DNA from: a virus
Virus record (IMG/VR): IMGVR_UViG_3300017527_000512
Span: 62,001-126,000 of that record
Strand: one strand, 5' to 3'
Length of the DNA stretch: 64,000 nucleotides
Both the position numbers and the translations under genes were made by a program. The notes beneath the pieces were generated by a model. The model was not told the origin of the DNA, ran no database searches, and saw only the letters and a list, made by a program, of their open reading frames with translations. Of this stretch, positions 47,494-55,635 are shown one piece after another. The stretch's first letter is position 1. Every line of letters begins with the position of its first letter.

Positions 47494-49116
47494 ATGTCAG
47501 AGTTAGGTAATTTAATGACCGCAATAAATAGTTCAGATCCTTCAAATGAAAAACCTAAAGAAGAAAAGAAAGAGGGAAATGCGAAAGCATTAAAAGAAGA
47601 ATTTACTTTAGATATTTCTAAAGTATTGGAAGAAGATAAGCTAAACACATCGAATAGTGATTCCGCACCTGTTAGCGATAATCCTATGTTGTCTATGAAA
47701 CCTGAGGTAGATCCAGAAGAAGAATCAGAGGATAGTATACCTCTAGGAGGTAGACAAGCAGCTCTTTATGAGAAAGCTGCAGAGAAAGCAAAGAAAGTAA
47801 AAGGAGACAATATGAAGAAAGAGAAGGATAAAGAAAGTTCCTTCCCTCTGACTTATAAAAAGGTTAATTCAGCTGCAGGCCTTAGAAAGGCTTCCCCTAT
47901 TATTAAGAAATTCAGTCATTATTCAACAGGATCTTTGGCTATCGACAGTGTAACTAAAGGCGGATGGCCTAGTCCACTAATTATTGAATTATCATCAGAC
48001 GAAGGTGTAGGAAAAACATCTTTACTTCTTGATGCAGCCAAGAGAATGACTTTAGTTTATGGCGAATATGTTTTAATTTTGGATTACGAGCGAGGTATTC
48101 AGTATGACTACCTCGAGCAGTTAGGAATCCCTTTTGCAGATCTATCATATACAGAAGAGGAAGAAGCAAAGATAAGAGAGACTAAAGAAGGTAAGGAAAG
48201 AGAGACTTTAAAAGAACTTATCTATAAAGACAAACTTGACTCTATTGTAGCTTCTAAGAAAGCAGTAGTTTTCATATTCTGGCCATCTTCATTTGAGGAA
48301 GGAGAAGACATTATTCATTTTCTTAATAAGATTTTAATTAAGCCTGTTAAGATGATAGCTATAGACTCCTATGCTTCAATGCTTCCAGCTGCTGATTTAG
48401 AATCAGCAGGTATGATGACGATGGGCTCTGTCGGATCTTATTTCTTAAAGAAGATGAATACTTTAAACTCTATATGGAACAGTTTTTGTTTAGTTATTAA
48501 TCACATTCGCGTAGACGTATCTCGCATGATGTGGGATAAGAGAAGACCTAGCTATCTTCCACCTCCAGAAAAGACTTACTCGGATGGAACAATGAAATAT
48601 TTAGCTCAGCTTAGAGTTAAATTGAAGAGAGGTGAGGTTATTACCGAGGATGTTTATATTCCTTCGATGAATACTTCAAAGAAGATTAAAGTTTGTCATG
48701 AAGCAATATTTAATCCAGAGAAACAGAAGATGTTTCCTCCAGTACCTTGTAGATTTTACATTTCGTATGGAAAAGGTATTGATAACCTTATGTCTATCTT
48801 AGACTTAGGTTTATACTCTGGAATTATTAAACAGGTAGGAGGAGCTTATCAGATTAATAGAGATTGGGCTCCTAAAGTCGAACGAAAGGTTCCAGGAAAA
48901 GGATTAACAGAAGTCCCTATGTCTCTAGTAGGCAAATCTGGATTTAAACAGTTTATGAGGGAGAATAAAACTGTTCTTACTTCCTTGGTAGGAGAGCTTA
49001 AAGAGAAAGGTCTGTTAGAATATACAGATGCTTTATTAGAAATTGATGAGAGATACGAGGCAGACACTGACACATTTAATGCTCCTACAGAACTGAATGT
49101 TGAAGATATCTTATAA
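47494..49116 (+). CDS. RecA/UvsX-like recombinase
   Basis: 540 residues, longer than RecA because of a ~135-residue charged N-terminal extension (KPKEEKKEGNAKALKEEF ...). The core has STGSLAIDSVTKGGWP, Walker A SSDEGVGKTSLLL (~167-178), YVLILDYERG and the Walker B strand MIAIDSYASML, then SFCLVINHIRVDV. It should form a filament on single-stranded DNA for strand exchange. Walker A differs from the common GPESSGKTT. Nine bases after the RuvC-like gene. Confidence 0.88.
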   Translation: MSELGNLMTAINSSDPSNEKPKEEKKEGNAKALKEEFTLDISKVLEEDKLNTSNSDSAPVSDNPMLSMKPEVDPEEESEDSIPLGGRQAALYEKAAEKAKKVKGDNMKKEKDKESSFPLTYKKVNSAAGLRKASPIIKKFSHYSTGSLAIDSVTKGGWPSPLIIELSSDEGVGKTSLLLDAAKRMTLVYGEYVLILDYERGIQYDYLEQLGIPFADLSYTEEEEAKIRETKEGKERETLKELIYKDKLDSIVASKKAVVFIFWPSSFEEGEDIIHFLNKILIKPVKMIAIDSYASMLPAADLESAGMMTMGSVGSYFLKKMNTLNSIWNSFCLVINHIRVDVSRMMWDKRRPSYLPPPEKTYSDGTMKYLAQLRVKLKRGEVITEDVYIPSMNTSKKIKVCHEAIFNPEKQKMFPPVPCRFYISYGKGIDNLMSILDLGLYSGIIKQVGGAYQINRDWAPKVERKVPGKGLTEVPMSLVGKSGFKQFMRENKTVLTSLVGELKEKGLLEYTDALLEIDERYEADTDTFNAPTELNVEDIL

Positions 49117-49125
49117 GGATTATTT

Positions 49126-49656
49126 ATGATAGTAAATGTGATAGGTAAGGGAGAGAGTAGTCATTTAGCTTTTGATAAAGAATTTCAAGATGAAGAGGTC
49201 TGGTGTATTAATTCAATAGCTTTTGACCCTCATATAGTACGTTATGATAAAATATTTTATTTCGATAGAATCTTCGAAACTTTACCAGATTTTAATTTTG
49301 TAGAGAAATCTAAGATCATTAACTTTTATAATTATCCTCTGCCAAGTATTCTAAAATCTGTTGAAGGAGCTTTAAAGTACTTTACTTCTTCTGTGTCATA
49401 TGTTATTGCCTATGCTGCGTGGATAGAGCCGGACAGAATTAATCTATACGGAGTTGATCTTCATAATCCAGATGAATACGCAGTATTTTTACCTTGTGTT
49501 ATGTATTGGATGGCGATTCTTCATATGTTAGAAATAGATGTTTACGTCCCGGAGAAATCTACTATGCTTAATAGCAGATTTTCTTTGTATGGTGATACTA
49601 CATGGAAATCCTCCGTTAGACCCGAAGCAGAGAATGGGTTAATTAAATTTAATTAA
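49126..49656 (+). CDS. Rossmann-like phage protein (DUF115-like)
   Basis: 176 residues. VNVIGKGESS at the start, DEEVWCINSIAFDP, SSVSYVIAYAAW, INLYGVDLHNPDEY and MLEIDVYVPEKSTM follow a pattern I know from many phage genomes, with a Rossmann-like fold related to DUF115-type proteins. Its reaction is not known. AAGGA ribosome site. Confidence 0.6.
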   Translation: MIVNVIGKGESSHLAFDKEFQDEEVWCINSIAFDPHIVRYDKIFYFDRIFETLPDFNFVEKSKIINFYNYPLPSILKSVEGALKYFTSSVSYVIAYAAWIEPDRINLYGVDLHNPDEYAVFLPCVMYWMAILHMLEIDVYVPEKSTMLNSRFSLYGDTTWKSSVRPEAENGLIKFN

Positions 49657-49667
49657 ATTTAATTAAT

Positions 49668-50519
49668 ATGGAAGTAGTCGAGACAAAGATCCTTGCTTCT
49701 GCTATCTATCAAAAGATACATACCTTCTTTAAAGAAGGCGAAGTATATATTAGATCATATCACCCTAAATTCCCTCTAGAATTTGTAGAAGGAAGAATAA
49801 AGGATGTGACAACTAGAGGTAAAGTTTTAATTCTCCATTTTCAAAGTGGTAAGCATCTTGTTATTTTCTTTAGTATGACAGGATGTATTTCAACAGAACC
49901 TATTTACCCTTTATTTTCACCTCACCATAAATTTGATATGGTGTTTAAATCTTCGAAAGAAGAGCTTTCTTTTCACTATTTCGATCCTAGAATGTTTTCG
50001 AAGATTTATTACGTTAGTGATTTAAATGATGTTCCTATGATTAAGAACATGGGATATGAAATCGTAGATTATGATATTTATCCTCCTTCTTATCGTGGTT
50101 TATTATTTAATGTTGAGTTCTTCTTAGTGTACTTAGATAGATTTAGATTTGGTCAAGGTAAATCAATTAAAGGATTACTGCATTCTCAGAGAGTTATAGC
50201 AGGTTTAGGAAATTATTTAATTAACGAGGTTCTATTTCAAGCAAGAATCCATCCGGAAACTCCTTTTAAGTCCTTGCATTTTAAACAATGGGATTACGTA
50301 TTCAGTGCTTTAAACAATATTCTGATTTTATCATTTAAGTACGGAGGAGTATCTGTAAGAGATTATTACCACTTAGACGGAGGCAAAGGTTCTTTTAGTG
50401 AAGAGTTTAAAGTGTATTCTAGAGCAGGTAAGAAATGTTTAAGATGCTCAACTGTAATAAGGAACATTAAAGTGGCAGGAAGGTCTAGTTATTTCTGTCC
50501 AGAGTGTCAACAATTTTAA
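49668..50519 (+). CDS. Fpg/MutM-like DNA glycosylase lacking the N-terminal Pro
   Basis: 283 residues. The C-terminal part is diagnostic: VIAGLGNYLINEVLFQARIHP (GNxYxxE-type), then a zinc finger CLRC ... CPEC. The N terminus reads MEVVETK, aligning with the PEVET part of the usual PELPEVET, so the catalytic Pro1 and Glu2 are missing. An in-frame stop lies five codons upstream, so no extension can supply them. Either the enzyme is inactive for base excision or it works differently. No clear ribosome site. Confidence 0.85.
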   Translation: MEVVETKILASAIYQKIHTFFKEGEVYIRSYHPKFPLEFVEGRIKDVTTRGKVLILHFQSGKHLVIFFSMTGCISTEPIYPLFSPHHKFDMVFKSSKEELSFHYFDPRMFSKIYYVSDLNDVPMIKNMGYEIVDYDIYPPSYRGLLFNVEFFLVYLDRFRFGQGKSIKGLLHSQRVIAGLGNYLINEVLFQARIHPETPFKSLHFKQWDYVFSALNNILILSFKYGGVSVRDYYHLDGGKGSFSEEFKVYSRAGKKCLRCSTVIRNIKVAGRSSYFCPECQQF

Positions 50520-50530
50520 ATGGGTTTATT

Positions 50531-50716
50531 ATGTTAAAAAGTTTATTAGTATTGGTCATTTTTATAGGAGTTTTAGTCGCGGAAGAACTGGACCCTTATA
50601 AGGGATTTTTCATTAAGAATTTTATCACTATTACAAATAGTGGTAGGGTTATCCATGCTATGGAAGTAAAAGATCTTAAGAGTGGTCATGTTTCAGTTGT
50701 TCTCCAGAAGATGTAG
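50531..50716 (+). CDS. Small secreted protein (61 aa)
   Basis: 61 residues from ATG 50531. MLKSLLVLVIFIGVLVAEEL is a signal peptide with a likely cleavage after VAE or VLVA. The mature part is short and strand-like. Function unknown. Confidence 0.6.
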   Translation: MLKSLLVLVIFIGVLVAEELDPYKGFFIKNFITITNSGRVIHAMEVKDLKSGHVSVVLQKM

Positions 50717-50740
50717 TCTATTAATAATAGACTAACCATT

Positions 50741-50845
50741 ATGTTTATTTATGCAGAAGGGAAGCACTTTCAGTCATGTAGGAGTGATTTAACTAATCAT
50801 GTGAATATGGAAGCATTAGTAATATATGATGGAGATACACAGTGA
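50741..50845 (+). CDS. Tiny reading frame (34 aa) before thyA
   Basis: MFIYAEGKHFQSCRSDLTNH and 14 more residues. No ribosome site. Weak support; it is the only feature in the 170-base gap. Confidence 0.25.
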   Translation: MFIYAEGKHFQSCRSDLTNHVNMEALVIYDGDTQ

Positions 50846-50887
50846 TAGACTGGATCACTTTTATTTTAATTTTTAGGATACATATAA

Positions 50888-51832
50888 ATGTCAGATTATA
50901 ATCAGCAGTACAGTAAAGTAATTTCAGATATACTAGAAAAGGGTATACGCAAGTCCAATCGCACAGGCGTTGACACGCTAGTACACAGAGGACCTGCAAC
51001 AATCACGGTTGACCTTAATGAGGGATTCCCGATGATAACTACTTGCAAGAAACCATTTAAGCTTATAGCAATAGAACTGGAAGGATTCCTTAAAGGAGTC
51101 ACGGATAAGCGTTGGTATCAAGAACGTAATTGTCATATTTGGGACGAATGGGCTTCGCCAATCCATAAAGAGACATTACTCCCTGTTGGAGAATCTTGGA
51201 ACGAATTTCAATCGAAGCTTCCAGACCTTGGTCCAATATATGGGTACCAATGGCTTCATTTCAATAAGCCTTATACTCCAATCCTTCCATCAGACCAAGT
51301 ACAAGCTCCAGTACGTGACGATCTTATATGGGACACTCCATCCCAAAGTAACCAACTTCCATTAATCTTCAAGAAGTTAAAGGAGAATCCACTCGACCGC
51401 AGAATGTTTTGTTCGGCATGGAGTCCAGAACAGATTGATATAATGGCTCTTCCACCATGTCACCTTTCATTTGGTTTAATGTATGATACATCCCAACTTC
51501 ATTTAACATGGACACAGCGGTCAGCAGATTGGGCTCTTGGCGTCCCATTTAACATGGCAAGCTACGCTTTATTACTATCAATCTTATGTAAATTATCTGG
51601 GTTATCTCCAGGTACAGTCACTGGAACATTCCTTGACGCACATATTTATGATAATCATATTGACGGCCTACGCGAGCAGTTATCAAGAGACCCGATGAAA
51701 TACTCTCTTCCTAAATTAACCTTTTCGAAATCCTACGGAAGTGATGACACGCCGTTCGATTTCCAATACGCTGATGCGGAGCTAACTAATTATGAATCCT
51801 TCCCAAAAATCTATTTTGACGTTGCTGTGTAA
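50888..51832 (+). CDS. thyA: Thymidylate synthase ThyA
   Basis: 314 residues. KSNRTGVDTL, FPMITTCKKPFK, CHIWDEWA, GPIYGYQWLHF, MALPPCHLSFG (catalytic Cys), LTWTQRSADWALGVPFNMASYALL and DAHIYDNHIDGL are all canonical. It converts dUMP to dTMP with methylene-tetrahydrofolate. Codon choice differs from most genes upstream, with more C-ending codons, so it may be a later arrival. TAGGA ribosome site. Confidence 0.97.
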   Translation: MSDYNQQYSKVISDILEKGIRKSNRTGVDTLVHRGPATITVDLNEGFPMITTCKKPFKLIAIELEGFLKGVTDKRWYQERNCHIWDEWASPIHKETLLPVGESWNEFQSKLPDLGPIYGYQWLHFNKPYTPILPSDQVQAPVRDDLIWDTPSQSNQLPLIFKKLKENPLDRRMFCSAWSPEQIDIMALPPCHLSFGLMYDTSQLHLTWTQRSADWALGVPFNMASYALLLSILCKLSGLSPGTVTGTFLDAHIYDNHIDGLREQLSRDPMKYSLPKLTFSKSYGSDDTPFDFQYADAELTNYESFPKIYFDVAV

Positions 51833-52067
51833 CAGCTTCACTGAACCTTCCTCTTTCATCCTTCGAGACGAGAGAGGTCGCCTCCGTGGTCAACGCTGGT
51901 ACCGAAGCTTGACTTCCGAACACCGAGTCTATCTTCGTTCAATGATGGAACACCTTTGTGGCTTATCATGGAGAAACTTATCTTCGATATTCTCCTTCCC
52001 TGAGCGTGTCTCAATCTTATATAGTAAATTAATTCAGCAGAATGTCATTTACTATGACAGGACCTAA
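51792..52067 (+). CDS. Unknown basic protein overlapping thyA end
   Basis: Up to 91 residues from ATG 51792, overlapping thyA by 41 bases; a shorter start after the thyA stop is equally possible. Basic, with RGRLRGQRWYRSLTSEHRVY. C-ending codons match thyA. No domain recognised. Confidence 0.5.
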   Translation: MNPSQKSILTLLCNSFTEPSSFILRDERGRLRGQRWYRSLTSEHRVYLRSMMEHLCGLSWRNLSSIFSFPERVSILYSKLIQQNVIYYDRT

Positions 52068-52143
52068 CGTAATATCATTATCTCAATAATGTTACATTTA
52101 ATACCCTACTTTTATATATTTATAAATAACCTAGGAAATAGTT

Positions 52144-52296
52144 ATGTCAAATAAAATTTGTTCGTGTGGAAAGAAGTCAAAATACTATCAGACAGAAACG
52201 AAAGAACTCTTCTGTAAGAAGTGTGCGAAGAAGTATCTCGTACACGCATCTGATATTAACATCGAATCAGTTAGCGAGCTTAATAAAAAGAAATAA
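52144..52296 (+). CDS. Small zinc-ribbon protein (50 aa)
   Basis: 50 residues. MSNKICSCGKKSKY and FCKKCAKKYL give a CxC/CxxC metal site. Lysine-rich. AGGAA lies upstream. It is similar in style to the partial gene at 63758. Confidence 0.65.
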   Translation: MSNKICSCGKKSKYYQTETKELFCKKCAKKYLVHASDINIESVSELNKKK

Positions 52297-52333
52297 GCAT
52301 ATCTTCTGTACTTTTAACTTAAAAGGATTATAA

Positions 52334-52738
52334 ATGATAAACAAAACCGAAAAGAGAGTAAATGATGCAGTATCAGAAACGGCTCCCTCCAACGAGGAGA
52401 TGGAATTATGCTATCTCAATAAAATAAAGGAACAGGAAACTGCCGTCATAAAGCAGGGCAGCGAGAATATCTTTGATCTCTCCTTAATCTTTGTAGGAGA
52501 TTTCATTGAAATATCTCATTCCGACGGATCAGCATACCGTGGGGTAATAGATCGCATCAGCAAGCAGCGCCTTGAAGCAGATGTCACCGACCCTTTCTCA
52601 GGAAAGAATGTAGAAATGACTGTCTCATCAAATACCGACAGAGTTATAACAGTTCTTGCAAGAGCTAAGTATCAACCGCCTACAGAGAAGTGTCCTGACA
52701 AGGAATTATCTGAAACCCTTCGCTCCGACAGTGATTAA
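52334..52738 (+). CDS. Unknown acidic protein with SH3-like middle (134 aa)
   Basis: 134 residues. The middle (FVGDFIEISHSDGSAYRGVI ... VEMTVSSNTDRVITV) looks like a small beta barrel. Both ends are polar and charged. AAAAGGA ribosome site. Function unknown. C-ending codons as in thyA. Confidence 0.7.
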   Translation: MINKTEKRVNDAVSETAPSNEEMELCYLNKIKEQETAVIKQGSENIFDLSLIFVGDFIEISHSDGSAYRGVIDRISKQRLEADVTDPFSGKNVEMTVSSNTDRVITVLARAKYQPPTEKCPDKELSETLRSDSD

Positions 52739-52770
52739 TTACTTTATTTTAAGAAGTTCCTATATTTGAA

Positions 52771-53102
52771 ATAAAATGTTCATGTGGGGCAGTATCAGTA
52801 CTAAAGACGGTGGATCATTCATCCATCCCACATAAATGCAATTGCAATAAAGAGGCTCCCTCTATCTCTAAGTCCACTAACCCTAAAAAGGTATGGATTC
52901 TATCAAACGAGGGTCCAGGAGCCATATCATCCCCGAGGACCTTCGAGTATTCTCATCTTTTGATGCTGCGTTCAACGCAGCATCAATTTTGGGCTTCTTC
53001 AGGTATTTTCCTGAAGAAGACTTCACGAATACAGTAGGCGAAGCAAGCATAAGCAGTAACTGGGCCTTCAAGGTTCGTGTCCTTTGCACAGAGCTTCATT
53101 AA
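52771..53102 (+). pseudogene. Broken or frameshifted zinc-site gene
   Basis: From about 52771 one frame reads KCSCGAVSVLKTVDHSSIPH and KCNCNKEAPS up to a CCTAAAAAGG tract at 52884. From there the -1 frame reads MDSIKRGSRSHIIPEDLRVF and FNAASILGFFRYFPEEDF to 53102 with good codon use. No ATG precedes the first part (an ATA stands there). A lost start plus an indel, or a frameshift on the A-run, would explain it. Confidence 0.4.
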
Positions 53103-53130
53103 TTGTTTTAATCTTAATCAGGAGTAATTT

Positions 53131-53259
53131 ATGTATTTATCGCAGAAACTTGGAATAATATCTTCATTATCAATAATGACTTTAATAGTTATTCTCATGT
53201 TTTCCCATACATCCTCAGGAATAATAATATTATTTAATTATTTTTTGTTTCAATATTAG
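53131..53259 (+). CDS. Small membrane peptide (42 aa)
   Basis: 42 residues with one or two hydrophobic helices (LSIMTLIVILMFSH and IIILFNYFLF). Good CAGGAG ribosome site. Followed by a hairpin. Confidence 0.6.
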   Translation: MYLSQKLGIISSLSIMTLIVILMFSHTSSGIIILFNYFLFQY

Positions 53260-53261
53260 TA

Positions 53262-53290
53262 CGAGATAAAAGATTTTATCTTTTATCTCG
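53262..53290. terminator. Hairpin, likely terminator
   Basis: CGAGATAAAAGAT, loop TTT, ATCTTTTATCTCG: 13 perfect pairs two bases after a stop codon. The 3' arm is T-rich but no T-run follows. Confidence 0.55.
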
Positions 53291-53337
53291 ATTAAAGGTC
53301 ATAGCATTCCTATCAAGAATCTTCAACGAAAGGTCTA

Positions 53338-53526
53338 ATGAAAGAAAGCAATAATAAAGCTGAAGTAAGGATAAAATTAATCTGTAAATTACGTATTCAT
53401 CATTTCAAGCAGTTAAATAGAGTAGAATTACCTTATGCAACGTGATTCAAATTTAAATGCGTTTATTGCGAATTAGAGAAAGAAAAGACAGTTCACGGGG
53501 GTTGGGGGATAGTATTAAATTACTGA
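53338..53526 (+). pseudogene. Small zinc-site gene with in-frame TGA
   Basis: MKESNNKAEVRIKLICKLRI ... VELPYAT, TGA at 53443, then FKFKCVYCELEKEKTVHGGW in the same frame. The CxxC lies after the stop. Decayed gene or readthrough. Confidence 0.45.
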
Positions 53527-53587
53527 ATGTTTTAAATTATTGTACACATATAATAATAAATTATATTTAACTTATTTGGAGAGTCTA

Positions 53588-53815
53588 ATGTCTAAATGTA
53601 TTAGAAAATGTATTGAATGTAGATTCAGAGAAGATTTCGACAGATGTACTGTAGGCACCTTCTAGGCAGAGACAAAAGGAACTCTTGTAATTTGCTACGA
53701 AGGCGAATTATGGGAACACTCTACATCTTTATCATACTGGAGAATATCCTTTATATATTTAAAATTAGCAATTGCCTCTTTTTGGCAAAGGAAAACAAAT
53801 GATAAACATACCTGA
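53588..53815 (+). pseudogene. Small Cys-rich gene with in-frame TAG
   Basis: MSKCIRKCIECRFREDFDRC TVGTF, TAG at 53663, then AETKGTLVICYEGELWEHST and a hydrophobic region to 53815. TTGGAG ribosome site. The part after the stop continues for 50 codons with no other stop. Confidence 0.48.
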
Positions 53816-54056
53816 ACAAGTAACTAATACTCCTTCATTACCTCAGCCATTCGTTAATCTCTCTAGAGAAATTAATATCAAAGATATTTCATTTGACTCT
53901 GAGAAAGAAATCATTACATTAACCTCAGAACAGGATTGTAAAGGTGATATTACTAATTTCAATATTCCGTCTAACAAATTAGATCTTATTTTAAAACATA
54001 TCCGTCTATTTTACGACAATAAAATTGCTCGTGAGATGTACGGTAGGAACCCTTAA
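53799..54056 (+). CDS. Unknown protein (85 aa)
   Basis: 85 residues from ATG 53799 (AAAGG upstream). Strand-rich, acidic middle (FDSEKEIITLTSEQDCKGDI), basic C terminus. One-base overlap (TAATG) with the lipoprotein gene. Function unknown. Confidence 0.68.
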   Translation: MINIPEQVTNTPSLPQPFVNLSREINIKDISFDSEKEIITLTSEQDCKGDITNFNIPSNKLDLILKHIRLFYDNKIAREMYGRNP

Positions 54057-54322
54057 TGGGATTCTTACTATTATTAATAGCAATATATCTCCTCTGTTCA
54101 TGTGCAGAACCTTCAAGAAGTCCTTGTGTAGAATCTACAGGAGAAGCCTTCTTCTCAGTTGTTCTAAAAGGCTCTATATTTGTTTATAGGGCTAATATCA
54201 ATGGAACGAATTACTTACTAAGCTTTCGTGGCGGAATAATAAAGGAAGAACGTAAAACGAGATTCATCCTCTTACCCAAGTTTAGTGATTCTCATTTTTC
54301 CTATCAGGTTTTAGAGGATTAA
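54056..54322 (+). CDS. Small lipoprotein (88 aa)
   Basis: MGFLLLLIAIYLLCSCAEPS is a signal peptide with lipobox LLCSC. The mature part is beta-rich (FFSVVLKGSIFVYRANINGT). One of several lipoproteins in a row. Confidence 0.72.
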   Translation: MGFLLLLIAIYLLCSCAEPSRSPCVESTGEAFFSVVLKGSIFVYRANINGTNYLLSFRGGIIKEERKTRFILLPKFSDSHFSYQVLED

Positions 54323-54345
54323 ATCCTCATCCAAGGGACTTTGAT

Positions 54346-54741
54346 ATGAGAATAAAACATTTATTGATTCTATTCCTTCTACTATCCTTATTAGGGTGTC
54401 AGAGAAAATACAAACTTGATATCCGTGACGCTGTCCATAATCTAGATTGCATGGTATATTCCCATTTTCTTGGCACCAAATCAGGTAAGGGATTTTACAA
54501 AGAGTCGATTTTCTATAGTTCAGGTCATATAAATTATTTCAGCAATTCTGTATCTCTTTCATATCCTACAAACGTAAAACACCTTTCATACCGTTATTAT
54601 GAAAATAATTACCAGCCTTTTGCAAACTTTGATTTAGATACCTTATACCAGCTCCAACAATATTTCAAAACAAACAAGGTTTATAATTATCATATAAGAG
54701 AAAGAGCAGTTGCTATATTAATAGAGCAGTTGCTATATTAA
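54346..54741 (+). CDS. Lipoprotein with repeat-altered C terminus
   Basis: 131 residues. MRIKHLLILFLLLSLLGCQR is a signal peptide with lipobox LLGC. The last residues (AVAILIEQLLY) come from a 20-base tandem repeat present three times. With one repeat unit the frame would continue as EQLISTQETDYEDR and stop near 54800. The current end is therefore probably secondary. Confidence 0.72.
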   Translation: MRIKHLLILFLLLSLLGCQRKYKLDIRDAVHNLDCMVYSHFLGTKSGKGFYKESIFYSSGHINYFSNSVSLSYPTNVKHLSYRYYENNYQPFANFDLDTLYQLQQYFKTNKVYNYHIRERAVAILIEQLLY

Positions 54742-54772
54742 TAGAGCAGTTGCTATATTAATAGAGCAGTTG
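54704..54772 (+). repeat. 20-bp tandem repeat, 3.45 copies
   Basis: GAGCAGTTGCTATATTAATA at 54704, 54724 and 54744, then GAGCAGTTG at 54764. The period is not a multiple of three, so copy number sets the reading frame at the end of the lipoprotein gene. Confidence 0.97.
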
Positions 54773-54794
54773 ATTTCAACTCAGGAGACAGATT

Positions 54795-55010
54795 ATGAAG
54801 ATAGATGATTCATTTTGGTTTGGTCTAGGCATCGCAGTTATGTGTTTAGGTATAGGAGGCTGTCAGGCATTATTTAACCACTCTACAGATCGGGTAGAAA
54901 TAGAGAAGCAGAAGACAGAGCAACTTCGTTTACGTTTAGAGACTGAGTACGTTAAGAATAAGCTTATGTCTAAAGAATACTCTAACTTTGTATATAAAGC
55001 AAAAGAATAA
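54795..55010 (+). CDS. Small membrane/lipoprotein with coiled coil (71 aa)
   Basis: 71 residues: a hydrophobic N-terminal helix ending in GGC (GLGIAVMCLGIGGCQALF), then a charged coiled coil (RVEIEKQKTEQLRLRLETEY). Either an anchored lipoprotein or a one-helix membrane protein; spanin-like in layout. AGGAG ribosome site. Confidence 0.65.
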   Translation: MKIDDSFWFGLGIAVMCLGIGGCQALFNHSTDRVEIEKQKTEQLRLRLETEYVKNKLMSKEYSNFVYKAKE

Positions 55011-55028
55011 TATATCTTAGGACGACTA

Positions 55029-55289
55029 ATGAGGTTATTTATCGCAACAATGTTATACAGTATATTCTATAGAATATACAATATATTCTTCTCCCCTTGT
55101 ATCGTAGTGGACAAGACATTAAAAGACGATTTACATTCTTTAAAATCTTTAAAGAAACATGAACTTATTCAATTAAGGGAATGTGGACATACTCATCATC
55201 AGTTACAATCAATATTAAAGAAAGTAAAAGATTTACATTCAAGTACTGATACTACTCAGTCCAACTCTCATATGAGGAGATACTCTTGA
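55029..55289 (+). CDS. Unknown protein with N-terminal hydrophobic segment (86 aa)
   Basis: 86 residues. Hydrophobic start (MRLFIATMLYSIFYRIYNIF), then Lys/Leu helices and a His-rich turn (ECGHTHHQ). It overlaps the next gene by four bases. Function unknown. Confidence 0.6.
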   Translation: MRLFIATMLYSIFYRIYNIFFSPCIVVDKTLKDDLHSLKSLKKHELIQLRECGHTHHQLQSILKKVKDLHSSTDTTQSNSHMRRYS

Positions 55290-55480
55290 CATCTTACGAT
55301 TCAGACGGATCTACCAGATTACTTATTTCAAACGTTTCCACTGATAGTTCATCCCTTCAACTAACATATCCTAGCACTCCAATTACTTTCACTCCTGACC
55401 TCGATCAGCAAGACGAGGATGATGATGATGAAGACAGTATTCATTCTCGTCCCTCTAGATGGAAGAGAAACCATTCATAG
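55286..55480 (+). CDS. Small Ser/Thr/Asp-rich protein, TTG start (64 aa)
   Basis: 64 residues from TTG 55286, with AGGAG seven bases upstream and a TTGA overlap with the previous gene. Low complexity, with DQQDEDDDDEDS then a basic end RPSRWKRNHS. Function unknown. Confidence 0.6.
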   Translation: MTSYDSDGSTRLLISNVSTDSSSLQLTYPSTPITFTPDLDQQDEDDDDEDSIHSRPSRWKRNHS

Positions 55481-55536
55481 TGAGAGAGGTAACAAAGTCC
55501 TTACCTAAGACACCTTCTAGAATTACAGGAGTTTAA

Positions 55537-55635
55537 CATGATGTCGCGATCTTTAAGAATCTGATTAACTATCTTATTCTTATTACTTGTTTGTGTCACT
55601 CTCATTCTAAATTGTATTAGAGGAATTCCCTTATG
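55537..55635 (+). pseudogene. Small membrane peptide with in-frame TGA
   Basis: MMSRSLRI, TGA, then LTILFLLLVCVTLILNCIRG, ending at the start of the next gene. One codon change would give a normal single-helix membrane peptide. Weakly supported. Confidence 0.35.

Noticed and set aside
53262-53290. Hairpin as an operator
   Set aside because: A palindrome with a three-base loop right after a stop codon fits a terminator-type RNA hairpin more simply.
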